Notes under the pieces: generated by a model
Told to the model about the DNA's origin: nothing
The model's database searches: none
Seen by the model: the letters and a program-made list of their open reading frames with translations, nothing else
Source of the DNA: Candidatus Leptofilum gracile
Lineage (GTDB): Bacteria; Chloroflexota; Anaerolineae; Promineifilales; Promineifilaceae
DNA: 64,000 nt
Assembly: GCA_016713825.1 (NCBI GenBank)
Contig: JADJOJ010000007.1
Span: 620,001 to 684,000, forward strand
Direction: 5' to 3'
Position numbers and translations under genes: made by a program
Shown: piece by piece, positions 1-9,097 of the stretch
Layout of the letters: each line of letters opens with the position of its first letter
Numbering within the stretch: the stretch's first letter is position 1

Positions 1-8
1 AGGCTGCT

Positions 9-1045
9 ATGCCAACTGAATCCCGCAAAAATGCGCTCATCCTTTCCGGCGGTGGCGGGCGCGGCGCTTACCATGTGGGCGTTATGCGCTTTTGGAGGAG
101 CACGAATGGTTCCCCAACATCGTCGCTGGCACCTCCATTGGCGCGGTCAATGGGGCAGCCATCGCTTCTGGGCACAACTCCCGCTCGCTGTGGGCACTCT
201 GGCAGCGGCTCACCACCGATGATGTGCAAAAGACCCATTGGAATTTACTGGAAGGCAATTACCTGTTAGACACATCCCCCTTGCGCAGCACGCTGCAAGA
301 GCAGGGCTGGGTAAATTTTGAGCGCATTAATTCGGCAGAAGCGGCCGTTCACCTGCGCGTCACCGCCACCGAAATCAACAGCGGCCAGCTTCATGTCTTT
401 GGCAACAGCGACGACGTTTACCCCAGCAAACTGCGCCGCGAAAAGATTGAGCTCAACCACATCATCGCCAGCTGCTCTATTCCCATCGTCTACCCCGCCA
501 CCCAACTCAACGATACGCTCTACTGGGATGGGGCCACCGTGGCCAACACCCCGCTTGGCCCGGCCATCGACGCGGGTGCAGAAGAAATTGTGGTGGTCAT
601 CATGACCCCCTGGGAAGACGATGATGAAAACACCCCGGTGCTGCCCACGCCCAAAAACATCCTCACTGCCGCCAGCACCATGCTAGAATGGGCCTTGCTC
701 GCCTCCTTCCAATCCGACCTGAAGATGTTTCGCCGCATCAATGAACTGGTGCGGCTACAGGTGGAAAATGCTCGCCTGCAAGCCACCAACCGGCTGCTCA
801 TGAGCCAACTGCGTGGCGAAGAACTGAATCTGGAAGATAAGGATGGCAACGGCATCCCCGACATTTTTGAAGATAAGTTTCATGCGCTGCCCGACCCCAT
901 CATTGTGGCCCCGCAAAAAGCGATCCCGGTAGATCGCATCATCCGCTACACCCGCGAAGGGCACGATGAGCTGTTCCAGATGGGGTACGAGGATGCCAAG
1001 CGGGCCTGGAAGGCGGCGGGAAAAGTGGTAGAAGGCGAGGGGTAA
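9..1045 (+). CDS. patatin-like phospholipase, copy 1 (apparent frameshift near 91)
   Basis: Patatin-family Ser-Asp lipid acyl hydrolase. The N-terminal frame from ATG 9 gives MPTESRKNALILSGGGGRG with the oxyanion-hole GGGGRG; the rest of the protein, starting EEHEWFPNIVAGTSIGAVNG, continues in another frame. It contains the nucleophile motif GTSIG and the catalytic Asp in YWDGATVANTPL. Alignment by eye with the neighbouring paralogue at 1156 shows the break: CGCTTTTGGAGG here, CGCTTTTTGGAGG there, i.e. one T missing in a T run. The restored protein would be about 345 aa, the same size as the paralogue. Either a homopolymer sequencing error or a fresh pseudogene; I favour error, since the rest of the frame is intact. 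No signal peptide. Upstream context is outside the window. Confidence 0.8.
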
Positions 1046-1049
1046 TTTG

Positions 1050-1140
1050 GAGATTGGAGATTGGAGATTAGGGCAACAACTCTCTTTCTCTCTGTGTAAC
1101 TCTGTGATTCCTCTGTGTAACTCTGTGTTCCGCTTTTTTT
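1050..1140. repeat. intergenic low-complexity repeats (GGAGATT heptads; CTCTGTGTAA units)
   Basis: Directly after the stop at 1045 come heptad units of the GGAGATT type, then repeated CTCTGTGTAACTCTGTG units ending in GTTCCGCTTTTTTTC. The second family recurs at about 12285-12335 (inside a gene) and 48325-48355. An AAGGAG ribosome-binding site follows at 1144, just before the next gene. Confidence 0.7.
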
Positions 1141-1155
1141 CTTAAGGAGTACGAT

Positions 1156-2160
1156 ATGCTAACAAAAGATCCAAAACGAGCTTTGGTCCTCTCCGGGGGA
1201 GGCGGTCGCGGGGCGTACCATGTGGGTGTGCTCCGCTTTTTGGAGGAGCATGAATGGTACCCGGATGTGGTGGTCGGCACATCCATTGGCGCAGTGAATG
1301 GCGCGGCGCTGGCCTCTGGGCACACGGCCAATTCGCTGTGGGCGCTGTGGCGAAAATTGCGGACCAAGCATGTGCAAAAGCCCAACTGGAATCCGTTTTC
1401 TTCTGTTTCGCTGCTAGACACTTCCCCATTGCGCGACACCCTGGTGAACGAGGGGTGGGTTGATTTTGAACGCATTAATGATCCGGAGAAAACGGCCGTT
1501 CACCTCCGCATCACCGCCACCGAAATTTCTACAGGGTTACTGCATATTTTCAGCAACAGCCTCGATAAAAAAACAGAAATTACCGTAGAGCATATTTTGT
1601 CTAGCTGCTCCATTCCCCTTATTTACCCTCACACCAGTTTAGGGCCAACCAAATATTGGGATGGGGCCGTGGTAGCCAACACGCCGCTCAGCGCCGCCAT
1701 CGCCACCGGGGCCGAAGAAATCTTCGTCGTTATCATGACCCCCATTCGCGAAGATAATGATGAGAACAGCGTGCCAACATTACCCAGCAGCCTGCCAACC
1801 AACCTGTATGAAGCCGCCAGCATGACATTGGAATGGGCGCTCCTCGCCTCTTTTCAGGCAGATATGAAAATGTTTAACTTAATCAACAGCCTGGCAGCAA
1901 TCCGGGATGAGCTGAATAAAATTCAGGCAGACTACCCAGACATTGTGGACCAATACATGCAGGATGTGAATAACTTTGTTGGCAGCAACGTGAATCAAGA
2001 TTACAAAAAATTAAAAAAACCAACCATTATTTGCCCAAAAGATTTTATACCGGTCGAGCAAATTGTCAGCTACACGCAAGAGTGGCATGAAAAGCTGTAC
2101 CAGATGGGATATGACGACATGAAGCGCGCCTGGATCAACGCCGGGCACGTGACAGAGTAA
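1156..2160 (+). CDS. patatin-like phospholipase, copy 2
   Basis: Intact 334-aa patatin-family protein, predicted cytoplasmic Ser-Asp acyl hydrolase acting on phospholipids or acyl glycerols. Oxyanion hole GGGGRG at residues 14-19, nucleophile Ser43 in GTSIG, catalytic Asp169 in YWDGAVVANTPL. Strong AAGGAG ribosome-binding site 7 bases before the ATG. It is a tandem duplicate of the gene at 9-1045; the two share most of the first 220 residues and the last 35 residues, and differ in a variable helical insert (about 240-290). The duplication is older than the frameshift in copy 1. A third, more distant patatin lies at 49656. The substrate cannot be told from sequence. Confidence 0.92.
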   Translation: MLTKDPKRALVLSGGGGRGAYHVGVLRFLEEHEWYPDVVVGTSIGAVNGAALASGHTANSLWALWRKLRTKHVQKPNWNPFSSVSLLDTSPLRDTLVNEGWVDFERINDPEKTAVHLRITATEISTGLLHIFSNSLDKKTEITVEHILSSCSIPLIYPHTSLGPTKYWDGAVVANTPLSAAIATGAEEIFVVIMTPIREDNDENSVPTLPSSLPTNLYEAASMTLEWALLASFQADMKMFNLINSLAAIRDELNKIQADYPDIVDQYMQDVNNFVGSNVNQDYKKLKKPTIICPKDFIPVEQIVSYTQEWHEKLYQMGYDDMKRAWINAGHVTE

Positions 2161-2183
2161 AAAAATTTGGGGGAACCTATTCA

Positions 2184-3937
2184 ATGAATCGTACCCGCGT
2201 CATTTTTTTTGGCATTTTAGGTATCACCGCCTGCGTTATCTTGTCGGTGGTGGCTGTTCAACTTTTTAATCGGGAGGATGGCAGAGAAACGGCCGTTTCC
2301 TCCCAAACCGCCCCAGAAATCGACCTTCCCGCAGGGGCCACCCTCGTCACCCTGGCCTCTTCCAACACCAAAGAAAGCTGGCTCAACCAGGTGGTTGAAC
2401 AGTTTAATGCCGCCGAGGTCGAAACATCTGGCGGCAGCGCCATTGTGGTTAACGTGAGCCACGTCACCTCGGGCGGATCGATGAACGCCATTCTAGACGG
2501 CAGCAGCCAGCCCACAGCCTGGAGCCCCGGCGACCAATCCTGGGTAGACCAGGCCAACGACGCCTGGCGGCAGCGCACCAACAAGCCGCTGGCCAGCCAG
2601 AGCTGTGTCCCCACCATCTACGCCCCGCTGGGCTTTGCCATGTGGCGGCCCATGGCCGAAACGCTTGGCTGGCCACAAACGCCCATCGGCTGGGACACCA
2701 TCGTGGCGTTGGCCGCAGATCCAGAGGGATGGGCCAGTTACGGCCGTCCTGAATGGGGCCAGTTTCGCTTTGGCCATTCGCACCCCGCCTACGCCAACTC
2801 CGGGCTGCTGGCCATGACCAGCTTTGTCTACGGCATTGCCGGCAAAACCGACAACCTCACCGCCGCCGAGATTTACGCCCCGGCTGTGGAAGAAGCGATG
2901 CGCCAATTGGAAGAAAACACGTCGAAATACGGCCGTCAGGCACCCGCCTTGCTAGAAGCAATGGCCCAGCAAGGCCCCAGCTACCTGCATGCCGCCGCCG
3001 TGCCCGAAGCCGACGTGGTGCGCTTCAACGTAGAGCGTGGCGACGAGCTCACCTTCCCCTGGCGTTCATCTTCCCCGCAGGCGGCACCATTTGGGCCGAC
3101 CATCCCTACTGCATTTTAGACAATGCGGAATGGGTGAGCGACGAGCAGGCCGAAGCGGCGCAAATCTTCCTGGATTACTTACTGGCGCGGGAACAGCAGG
3201 AAATGGCAATTGATAATTATTTACGGCCGTTAAACAGCGCCATCCCCCTGCATGCCCCCATGAACCTGGAAAACGGCACAGACCCCGGCGTTACCCCCAG
3301 CACAATTGCCCCCCTGCCCAGCCCCAATGCCGACATCAGCGCCGCCGTCATTGACCTGTTCAACATCACCAAGCGCAAAGCCACCATTTTGATTGTGCTA
3401 GACGTTTCTGGCAGCATGGAGGGGGAACGCATTCGCACCGCTCGCGACGCCACCATCGAATTCCTCAGCCGCCTGGACGCCAACGACGAGGTGGGGCTGC
3501 TTATTTTTAACGATGGCGTGCTGGAGCTGGCCCCGCCCACCCGCGTGGGGAATGTGGCCGAAGGGCTCAGCCAGCGCATCAACGGGCTGACAGCAGACGG
3601 CAACACGGCGCTTTACCAGGCCGTGTGTGATGCGGTAGCCCAGGCCACAGAAATGCAGGCGGAGGATACGGCCGTTAACGAAACACGTCTCTACGGCATC
3701 ATCTTGCTCTCCGACGGCGAAGACACCGTGGGCAACGTCACCGAAAACCAGATGTTTGCCACCTGCCTACCCACCAATGCCGAAGCCGATGGCGTGAAAA
3801 TTTTCCCCATCGCTTTTGGCGAAGCCGCCGACCAGGACGTGCTGAACCGCATTGCCACCGTCACCGGCGGGCGGCTGTTCACCGCCGATCCCGCCTCCAT
3901 CAGCAACGTGTACCTCTCTATCTCAGCCGAACAGTAA
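2184..3937 (+). CDS. substrate-binding and VWA domain protein (apparent frameshift near 3058)
   Basis: One N-terminal hydrophobic anchor (residues 4-26, containing ITAC, a weak lipobox) is followed by an extracellular solute-binding-protein-like domain and a C-terminal von Willebrand A domain. The VWA part has a complete MIDAS: DVSGSM (about residue 407), the Thr in GNTALYQA and the Asp in LLSDGEDT, so it should bind a divalent metal. The reading frame is broken near 3058: CTCACCTTCCCCTGGCG needs one more C (TTC CCC CTG GCG) to join ERGDELTFP to LAFIFPAGGTIWADH. With the base restored the protein is 584 aa. SBP-VWA fusions are a known secreted protein type. Starts 23 bases after the patatin, so probably co-transcribed. 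This is the second single-base homopolymer loss within 3 kb. Confidence 0.8.
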
Positions 3938-3938
3938 T

Positions 3939-3986
3939 GAGATTGGAGATTGGAGATTGGAGTAATCTCTGATCTCCAATCTCCCC
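3939..3986. repeat. heptad inverted repeat (GGAGATT / AATCTCC)
   Basis: GAGATTGGAGATTGGAGATTG, read toward ATCTCCAATCTCC on the other arm, starts one base after the stop codon at 3937. The arms are made of 7-bp units and can fold into a hairpin, but no T tract follows. The same family lies at 8298, 18906, 41078 and 41912. Confidence 0.8.
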
Positions 3987-4016
3987 AAATTACTAAATCT
4001 TCATTCCTAAAATACC

Positions 4017-4466
4017 GTGTTAACCAGACGCCCCGCCACGCCAGACGATTATGGTTTTCTTTATGCGTTGCACAGGGCCGCGATGAAGGAATCTGTGGCG
4101 CGGCTGTGGGGCTGGGATGAGGCGTGGCAGCAAGATTACTTCCGGCAAAAGTTTGACCCGGCCAAACGGCAGGTTTTGCAGTGGCAAGGCCAGAACGTCG
4201 GCACCCTTTCTGTAAGCGAAGAGGAAGATGAATTGTACGTGGCGCTCATTTCGATTTTGCCTGAATTTCAGGGGCGCGGGTGGGGAACGGCCGTTCTGCA
4301 AAACCTCATCCACCACGCCCAGCAAACCGGTAAAACCGTCACCCTCCACGTCCTCAAAACCAACCCCGAAGCGCAAAAGCTGTATAAACGGCTCGGCTTG
4401 CAGGTGGTTGCCGAAGAAGAATACAAATACAAAATGCAGCTTGCGTCCCTGCCCGCTCCCGATTAA
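4017..4466 (+). CDS. GNAT family N-acetyltransferase
   Basis: 149-aa GCN5-related acetyltransferase, the full length of a single GNAT domain. The acetyl-CoA binding motif A is seen as PEFQGRGWGTAVL (Q/R-x-x-G-x-G/A type), followed by motif B ending NPEAQKLYKRLGL, the usual end of the fold. Starts with GTG at 4017; no ATG and no clear ribosome-binding site precede it. Acceptor substrate unknown. It stands alone between two repeat elements. Confidence 0.88.
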   Translation: MLTRRPATPDDYGFLYALHRAAMKESVARLWGWDEAWQQDYFRQKFDPAKRQVLQWQGQNVGTLSVSEEEDELYVALISILPEFQGRGWGTAVLQNLIHHAQQTGKTVTLHVLKTNPEAQKLYKRLGLQVVAEEEYKYKMQLASLPAPD

Positions 4467-4498
4467 ACTAGCGAAAGATTTACATAACTTCGGCAAGA

Positions 4499-4529
4499 GA
4501 TTACAAAAGTCTCCAAGACTTTTGTAATC
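4499..4529. repeat. perfect hairpin, 13-bp stem
   Basis: GATTACAAAAGTC, loop TCCAA, GACTTTTGTAATC. It lies 32 bases after the GNAT stop. No T tract follows, so it is not a canonical terminator on either strand. The arm is close to that of the larger inverted repeat at 43261-43323 (AGATTTCAAAAGTCT). Confidence 0.75.
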
Positions 4530-4580
4530 TAAACGGAGACTGATGCTCCCAATTGGCAGGTTCAAGAACTGATTCAGCTC

Positions 4581-6194
4581 GTGCGGCAGCGGTACCCGGA
4601 ATGGGAAAGTTTTGCCCATCCCGACTTCATGGCGGACGAGATTTCTTACAAGCAAGCCACCATCGCCAAGGCGCAAAACTGGCTCAGCCAGGCGGCCCTG
4701 GACCAATTGCTGGCCGAAGGAGCCTACGACACGTTTCTAGACAGGCTGAACCGGCTGGCGCAAGACAACAATTTGCTGTGGCGCTCGGTGCCGTCTTCGG
4801 GGGATACGGCCGTTCTCACCCACCCCGATCTCGACAAACCCGCCTTCTGCACCCAGCTGCGCAACCTGCTCTACGGCGACCGCCCCGCCCCCGACCGCCT
4901 GCAAACCTTCTCCGACTACCTCAGCGCCAGCGGCCTGCCCAACAAATGGCCGCTGCCCACCTACTTTTTGTTCATCTGCCACCCGCAAACTGAGATGCTG
5001 GTGAAGCCGCGCACCGCCCGCTGGTTCCTCAAATTCATCCAGCCAGATGACGAAAGCAACCCCAAAATTCCCCAAACCAAGCTGTTCATCACCCTGGAAC
5101 CGTCCGCCAGCAGCTACGCCCTGCTGCGCGAGCAGGCCAAAGCGCTCTTCGAGTCGCTGGCCGATTACGGCGTGCGGAACATGGTAGACGTGCAAAGCCT
5201 CATCTGGGTCTGCGAGCAAATTAGCAAGCACCAAACCGGGCGATTAGACGACAAGGGGCAAATCGAGCTGGACGTGCCGCCCGCCCTTGCCCGCCCCATC
5301 CGGTATGCGCCTACGGCGATGGGAACGGCCGTTTTCCAAGAACCGCCCCCCGCCTATAAAACCACCCCCGACCCGTACCCGCTCGACCAATGCGCCCGCG
5401 ACACCGGCCTGCCCCAAGACGATCTCAATCGCTGGCTACGCGCAATCGAGCGCAAAGGGCAGGCCATTTTGTACGGCCCACCCGGCACCGGCAAAACGTT
5501 TCTGGCGCAAAAGCTGGCCCAGCATCTCACCCAGGCGCAAGGCGGCTTTTGGGAGATGGTGCAGTTCCATCCCGCCTACGCCTACGAAGATTTTGTGCAG
5601 GGGATACGGCCGTTTACCGACGAATCCGGCACCCTGCACTACAGCCTGGTTCCCGGCCGCTTTTTGGACTTTTGCCAGCGTGCCAGCCAGCACGACGGCG
5701 TCTGTGTGTTGATTATTGATGAGATTAACCGGGCCAATTTAGCGGCCGTTTTTGGCGAACTGATGGTGCTTTTAGAGTATCGCGATGCCTCGATTCCACT
5801 AGCCAGCGGCGGCAGCTTCCAGATTCCGGCCAACGTGCGCCTCATTGGCACGATGAACACCGCCGATCGCTCCATCGCCCTGGTAGACCATGCCCTGCGC
5901 CGCCGCTTTGCCTTCATCCATCTGCCGCCCAACTTTGATGTTTTGCGCCAGTTCCACGCCAGCACCGGGTACGATGCCGAGTCGCTCATCAAGCTGCTCC
6001 AGCGCCTCAATCGCCAAATCGCCGACCCGCATTATTCAGTTGGCATTGCATTCTTTTTGGAAGAAAACTTGCCTGAGCAGCTCCCCGACATCTGGCAGCT
6101 AGAAATCGAACCGTACCTGGAAGAATACTTCTTCGACCAACCCGACCAGATCGAAGCGTTCCGCTGGGCCAAAATCGCCAGCCAACTCCCCTGA
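4581..6194 (+). CDS. McrB-like AAA+ GTPase/ATPase without an McrC partner
   Basis: 537-aa protein. Residues 1-265 are an unassigned N-terminal domain; residues 270-537 are an AAA+ module of the McrB / dynein-related (AAA_5) type: Walker A GPPGTGKT, the insert VQFHPAYAYEDFVQGIRP, Walker B LIIDEINRANLAAVFGEL, sensor region IGTMNTADRSIALVDHALRRRF with the McrB-typical arginine finger. In McrBC the AAA+ partner assembles a motor that drives the McrC nuclease; no McrC-like gene follows here. The GTG start at 4581 is uncertain: the frame is open back to a TAA at 4530 and the extra codons (APNWQVQELIQL) look protein-like, so the true N-terminus may use a rare start or be broken. Could be a standalone MoxR-like chaperone instead of a defence protein. 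Confidence 0.82.
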   Translation: MRQRYPEWESFAHPDFMADEISYKQATIAKAQNWLSQAALDQLLAEGAYDTFLDRLNRLAQDNNLLWRSVPSSGDTAVLTHPDLDKPAFCTQLRNLLYGDRPAPDRLQTFSDYLSASGLPNKWPLPTYFLFICHPQTEMLVKPRTARWFLKFIQPDDESNPKIPQTKLFITLEPSASSYALLREQAKALFESLADYGVRNMVDVQSLIWVCEQISKHQTGRLDDKGQIELDVPPALARPIRYAPTAMGTAVFQEPPPAYKTTPDPYPLDQCARDTGLPQDDLNRWLRAIERKGQAILYGPPGTGKTFLAQKLAQHLTQAQGGFWEMVQFHPAYAYEDFVQGIRPFTDESGTLHYSLVPGRFLDFCQRASQHDGVCVLIIDEINRANLAAVFGELMVLLEYRDASIPLASGGSFQIPANVRLIGTMNTADRSIALVDHALRRRFAFIHLPPNFDVLRQFHASTGYDAESLIKLLQRLNRQIADPHYSVGIAFFLEENLPEQLPDIWQLEIEPYLEEYFFDQPDQIEAFRWAKIASQLP

Positions 6195-6693
6195 CTTACT
6201 CTCGTTCCCCCGCCGAGCATGGAAAGAGGTAAAAATAATGGGTCAACACCAATTAGTGTGCTGTCAAGATTAAGAATCAAAGATTTCGCAGATTGAAAAG
6301 ATTAAAAATCTGCTAAATCTGCGAAATCTTTGATAAATGCTTTGTCAAGCACACTAGTTTGTTGAAGAGCCAACAAATCTGTGTTAATCTGCGAAATCTG
6401 TTGGCTACCAAATTCCCCAAACAGTTTGGCAAAAGAAGCCCCTGCTCTGGCGAGGTCTTCGACAAACGCGAAACCTCACCCGGCTGCGGCACGGCGTCCC
6501 CGCCGCGTCGCCAACTTTATCCTGCTGAATCTTTGCATTTTAGCATCAGTTGAGAGGGAAACGGCCGTTTCCCTCAAAACAGTTCGCGCTCACCCCATAA
6601 TTCATCCTGGCCAAACAAGTGGCACGGTGAGGACACCGGCCACAGCCCGCGATTTAGAAGACCCGCCCAGAGCGAGTGCTTTTGTCAAGCACA
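6195..6693. other. 500-bp gene-free stretch with duplicated DNA
   Basis: No convincing gene. It contains an AT-rich inverted repeat (TCAAAGATTTCGCAGATT at 6277 against AAATCTGCGAAATCTTTGA near 6314), a copy of the 3' end of the next gene (see the direct repeat) and one GGGAAACGGCCGTTTCCC palindrome at 6556-6573. The short plus-strand frames here (for example 6381-6704) show no recognisable protein. Confidence 0.6.
6336..6438. repeat. direct repeat, copy 1 (duplicate of the 3' end of the zinc-ribbon gene)
   Basis: TGCTTTGTCAAGCACACTAG through CAGTTTGGCAAAAGAAGCC is nearly the same as 6679-6776. Both copies contain TTGTTGAAGAGCCAA, AATCTGCGAAATCTGT and CCAAACAGTTTGGCAAAA. They are separated by 240 bp. 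Confidence 0.8.
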
Positions 6694-6776
6694 CTATTTG
6701 TTGAAGAGCCAAAAAATCTGTGTAATCTGCGAAATCTGTGGCCAAATTCTACCCAAACAGTTTGGCAAAAAAGCCA
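6679..6776. repeat. direct repeat, copy 2 (overlaps the 3' end of the zinc-ribbon gene)
   Basis: Second copy of the element at 6336-6438, with small indels. It encodes the last ~27 residues of the minus-strand gene (FLPNCLGRIWPQISQITQIF), which look like read-through of repeat DNA and not part of a conserved fold. Confidence 0.8.
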
Positions 6777-8238
6777 CGGACGCCGCGCGACGACGTTTCC
6801 CCACCACAACCCCCGTCTGCCCATTCACCAGCACGTCATACGTCTGCCCATCCACGGTGTAATGCGCCAGCCAGACCGGCAGCAGCGCCAGCTTAAACGA
6901 CTCCACAATCAGCCCCAGCGAACCGAGTTTGAGATTGTGCACATCTTCCATGGTGAGCTTGTGCGGATTGCGGCGCAGTTCGTTTAGCGCCTGCTTGCGC
7001 GCCTGCAAAGACGCATCCGCCAGCGGGATGGTGTGCCGCTCGGCGGGCCAATCGGCCAAAAAGCGGCTGTCGTACGCCTGCAAGCCGTCCAAATCGAAGC
7101 CAGCAAACGCCTGCGCCAGCTCGCCGCTCAGCTTTTTGCTGGCGGGCACGGGCACGTCGTTGCTAAACGCCAGGTAATTGCCAGAGATGGGTACCCAGTT
7201 GTCGCCCCGCTTCACCTGGCCGCCCCAGCGAATCTCCCCGCCCACGTCAAAGGTCCACAGCGGCAGGTAAATGCCCACGATAGGTGAGAAAGACGGCCGT
7301 TCCACCCCCACCTCTTTCACCCAGCGCTGCAGCGCCTTTTCCGCCTGCTCCAGCGACACCCGAAACGGCACCACGGCATGCGGCGGCATGATTTCCTGGG
7401 CAGCGGCCGTTTCCGTCACGTAGGTCGAATCGCAGTAGGGGCAGGTCAGCGAGATCGCTTCAGGTGCCAACACAAACTCCACCGCGCAGCCGTGGCATTG
7501 AAAAGTGCGCATCTGCACCGGGGCCAGGTGCCCCTTGGCCTGGGCCAGCGCCGTGGTGAACTCCTGCTCAAACGCGCCCTCGCCAAACTGGCTTTGCCCA
7601 GGACGCTTGGCATTGCGACCCACCGCCTGCTCAAAGCCGCAAAAGCCACAGCGCAGCGTGGTGCCATCGGGTAAAAATTGCAGCTTGCCCGCGCACTGCG
7701 GGCAGACAAACTGCTCGGCCTGGGTGGGTTCCGGTTCTTCGCTGGCAGTTTGGCTGATGGTGTCGGGATCGATGATATTTTGGGCCTGGAGACGGCCGTC
7801 TAGCAACGCCAACCCCCGCCGCGCCACCCCGTGTGTGGGATCAAACGCCAGCACCTGCTCCAGGCAGTGCCGCTTGTCTACCGGGTCGTCGTACACCTCG
7901 CTCAGCCAGAGCCACGCCTGGGCCTGCTGCTGCTCCGTAGAGTCGGTGCGCAAGACCCAGCTGAGGTAGTGAAACGCTTCGTCTTTGTCGCCCGCTTTGG
8001 CGGCCGCCGCGCCCTGACGCAGCAGTTCGCGTACCCCGGCGGTGCGCACGTTGGCAAAGCCGCTCTCGTCTACAGAAAATTGCTGTAGGCGCATCAGTTC
8101 CTGGGGCGTTTCGCGCTGGCGCACCACGCTGAGCTTGTGGTTGCACCGTTCACATTGGCGGGAACGGCCGTCTGCGGCAAACACCAGTCGGCCACCACAT
8201 TCTGGACATTGATTGGAGGAGGAGTTGGGTTGGTTCAT
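6694..8238 (-). CDS. multi-zinc-ribbon protein of unknown function
   Basis: 514 aa with three CxxC...CxxC zinc ribbons: CPECGG...CERCNH at residues 11-35, CPQCAG...CGFCGF at about 174-200, and CHGCAV...CPYCDS at about 249-272. Between the first two lies a TPR-like helical stretch (AKAGDKDEAFHYLSWVLRTD). The C-terminal 220 residues are a soluble alpha/beta region ending YDVLVNGQTGVVVGKRRR. Zinc ribbons of this spacing are often annotated as TFIIB-like or PriA-like, but no helicase motif is present. No signal peptide or membrane segment. The final ~27 residues come from duplicated repeat DNA. Function unknown; nucleic-acid or protein binding is plausible. Confidence 0.75.
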   Translation of the reverse strand: MNQPNSSSNQCPECGGRLVFAADGRSRQCERCNHKLSVVRQRETPQELMRLQQFSVDESGFANVRTAGVRELLRQGAAAAKAGDKDEAFHYLSWVLRTDSTEQQQAQAWLWLSEVYDDPVDKRHCLEQVLAFDPTHGVARRGLALLDGRLQAQNIIDPDTISQTASEEPEPTQAEQFVCPQCAGKLQFLPDGTTLRCGFCGFEQAVGRNAKRPGQSQFGEGAFEQEFTTALAQAKGHLAPVQMRTFQCHGCAVEFVLAPEAISLTCPYCDSTYVTETAAAQEIMPPHAVVPFRVSLEQAEKALQRWVKEVGVERPSFSPIVGIYLPLWTFDVGGEIRWGGQVKRGDNWVPISGNYLAFSNDVPVPASKKLSGELAQAFAGFDLDGLQAYDSRFLADWPAERHTIPLADASLQARKQALNELRRNPHKLTMEDVHNLKLGSLGLIVESFKLALLPVWLAHYTVDGQTYDVLVNGQTGVVVGKRRRAASVAFLPNCLGRIWPQISQITQIFWLFNK

Positions 8239-8297
8239 GCCGTTTAGTGTAATGATTGCAATTTACAAAGTCACTTACACCACGGTCATGGGGGGGG

Positions 8298-8356
8298 AAG
8301 GGGAGATTGGAGATTGGAGATTGAAAATCTCCAATCTCCAATCTCCAGTCTCCCAA
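8298..8356. repeat. heptad inverted repeat (GGAGATT / AATCTCC)
   Basis: GGGGAGATTGGAGATTGGAG faces AATCTCCAATCTCCAATCTC across a 5-base loop (GAAAA). It sits 7 bases beyond the plsC stop (minus strand) and between two minus-strand genes. Confidence 0.85.
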
Positions 8357-8363
8357 TTAACGT

Positions 8364-9080
8364 TTACGCACCGGGCGGCTGCTGAACGGCCGTTTGGCAC
8401 GCAGGCCACGGATCATCCCCCACAAAAAGGGCTTGCAACGCCGGGCTATCGGCATAGATGCCCCAGTAGCGCGGCGGCAGCAGGGCGGCAATTTTCACCA
8501 TAATGAGATGGGTGAACGCCGCCAAATCGGCCCCTTTGGCCCGACGGCCGATTTCTGGCAGCAAATAAGGCTCGCCAATGCGCAAAACGGAGCGCGTAGA
8601 GCGCAGCTGCTTGAAATTGGCAAAAAGCTGGTCGTTGTTTTCAAACCCCACCGGCAAAATCGGTATGTTGGCCCGATTGGCCAGGTAAGCTGCACCGACT
8701 TTGGCTTCTTGCATCCGGCCGGTTTTGCTGCGGCTGCCTTCTGGGGCCAGGCCAAACACCACCCCCCGCTCAATCGCCGCCAGCGCGTCGCGCAGCCCCT
8801 GGCGGTCCACCTCGCCGCGATTGATGTAAATCGCCCCCAGCCAGGCCATGATCGGCCCGTAGATGGGGTGATGCCGCCACTTTTCCCCGGCAAAAAAGGC
8901 CCACTCCACCAGGGGAAAGCCCATCAGCAGCAGGGGCGTGTCTGCCACGCTGGTGTGGTTGAGGGTAACGATGTACGGCCCGTGGGCGGGAATATTTTCG
9001 CGGCCTACGACGACCAGGCGAGTGAGCAAAATGGAACGTGTGATGTGCATGGCTGCACGGATGAGATGGTATCGAAACAT
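8364..9080 (-). CDS. plsC: 1-acyl-sn-glycerol-3-phosphate acyltransferase (PlsC family)
   Basis: 238-aa lysophospholipid acyltransferase that adds the second acyl chain during phosphatidic acid synthesis at the inner membrane face. Motif I is NHTSVAD (residues 41-47, catalytic His42 and Asp47); the substrate-binding motif is APEGSRS (EGTRS-type); IPILPVGFEN matches motif IV. The N-terminus is amphipathic (HLIRAAMHITRSILL), as expected for membrane association. Normal length for the family. Members also acylate other lysolipids, so the exact acceptor is inferred. Confidence 0.88.
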   Translation of the reverse strand: MFRYHLIRAAMHITRSILLTRLVVVGRENIPAHGPYIVTLNHTSVADTPLLLMGFPLVEWAFFAGEKWRHHPIYGPIMAWLGAIYINRGEVDRQGLRDALAAIERGVVFGLAPEGSRSKTGRMQEAKVGAAYLANRANIPILPVGFENNDQLFANFKQLRSTRSVLRIGEPYLLPEIGRRAKGADLAAFTHLIMVKIAALLPPRYWGIYADSPALQALFVGDDPWPACQTAVQQPPGA

Positions 9081-9097
9081 GGCAGAATGATAATGGT

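Noticed and set aside
4499..4529. Rho-independent terminator after the GNAT gene
   Set aside because: Stem is perfect but has no T tract on either strand; kept as a repeat element.
6381..6704. 107-aa plus-strand frame in the 500-bp gap
   Set aside because: Made of repeat DNA and the palindrome; no ribosome-binding site and no protein-like pattern.
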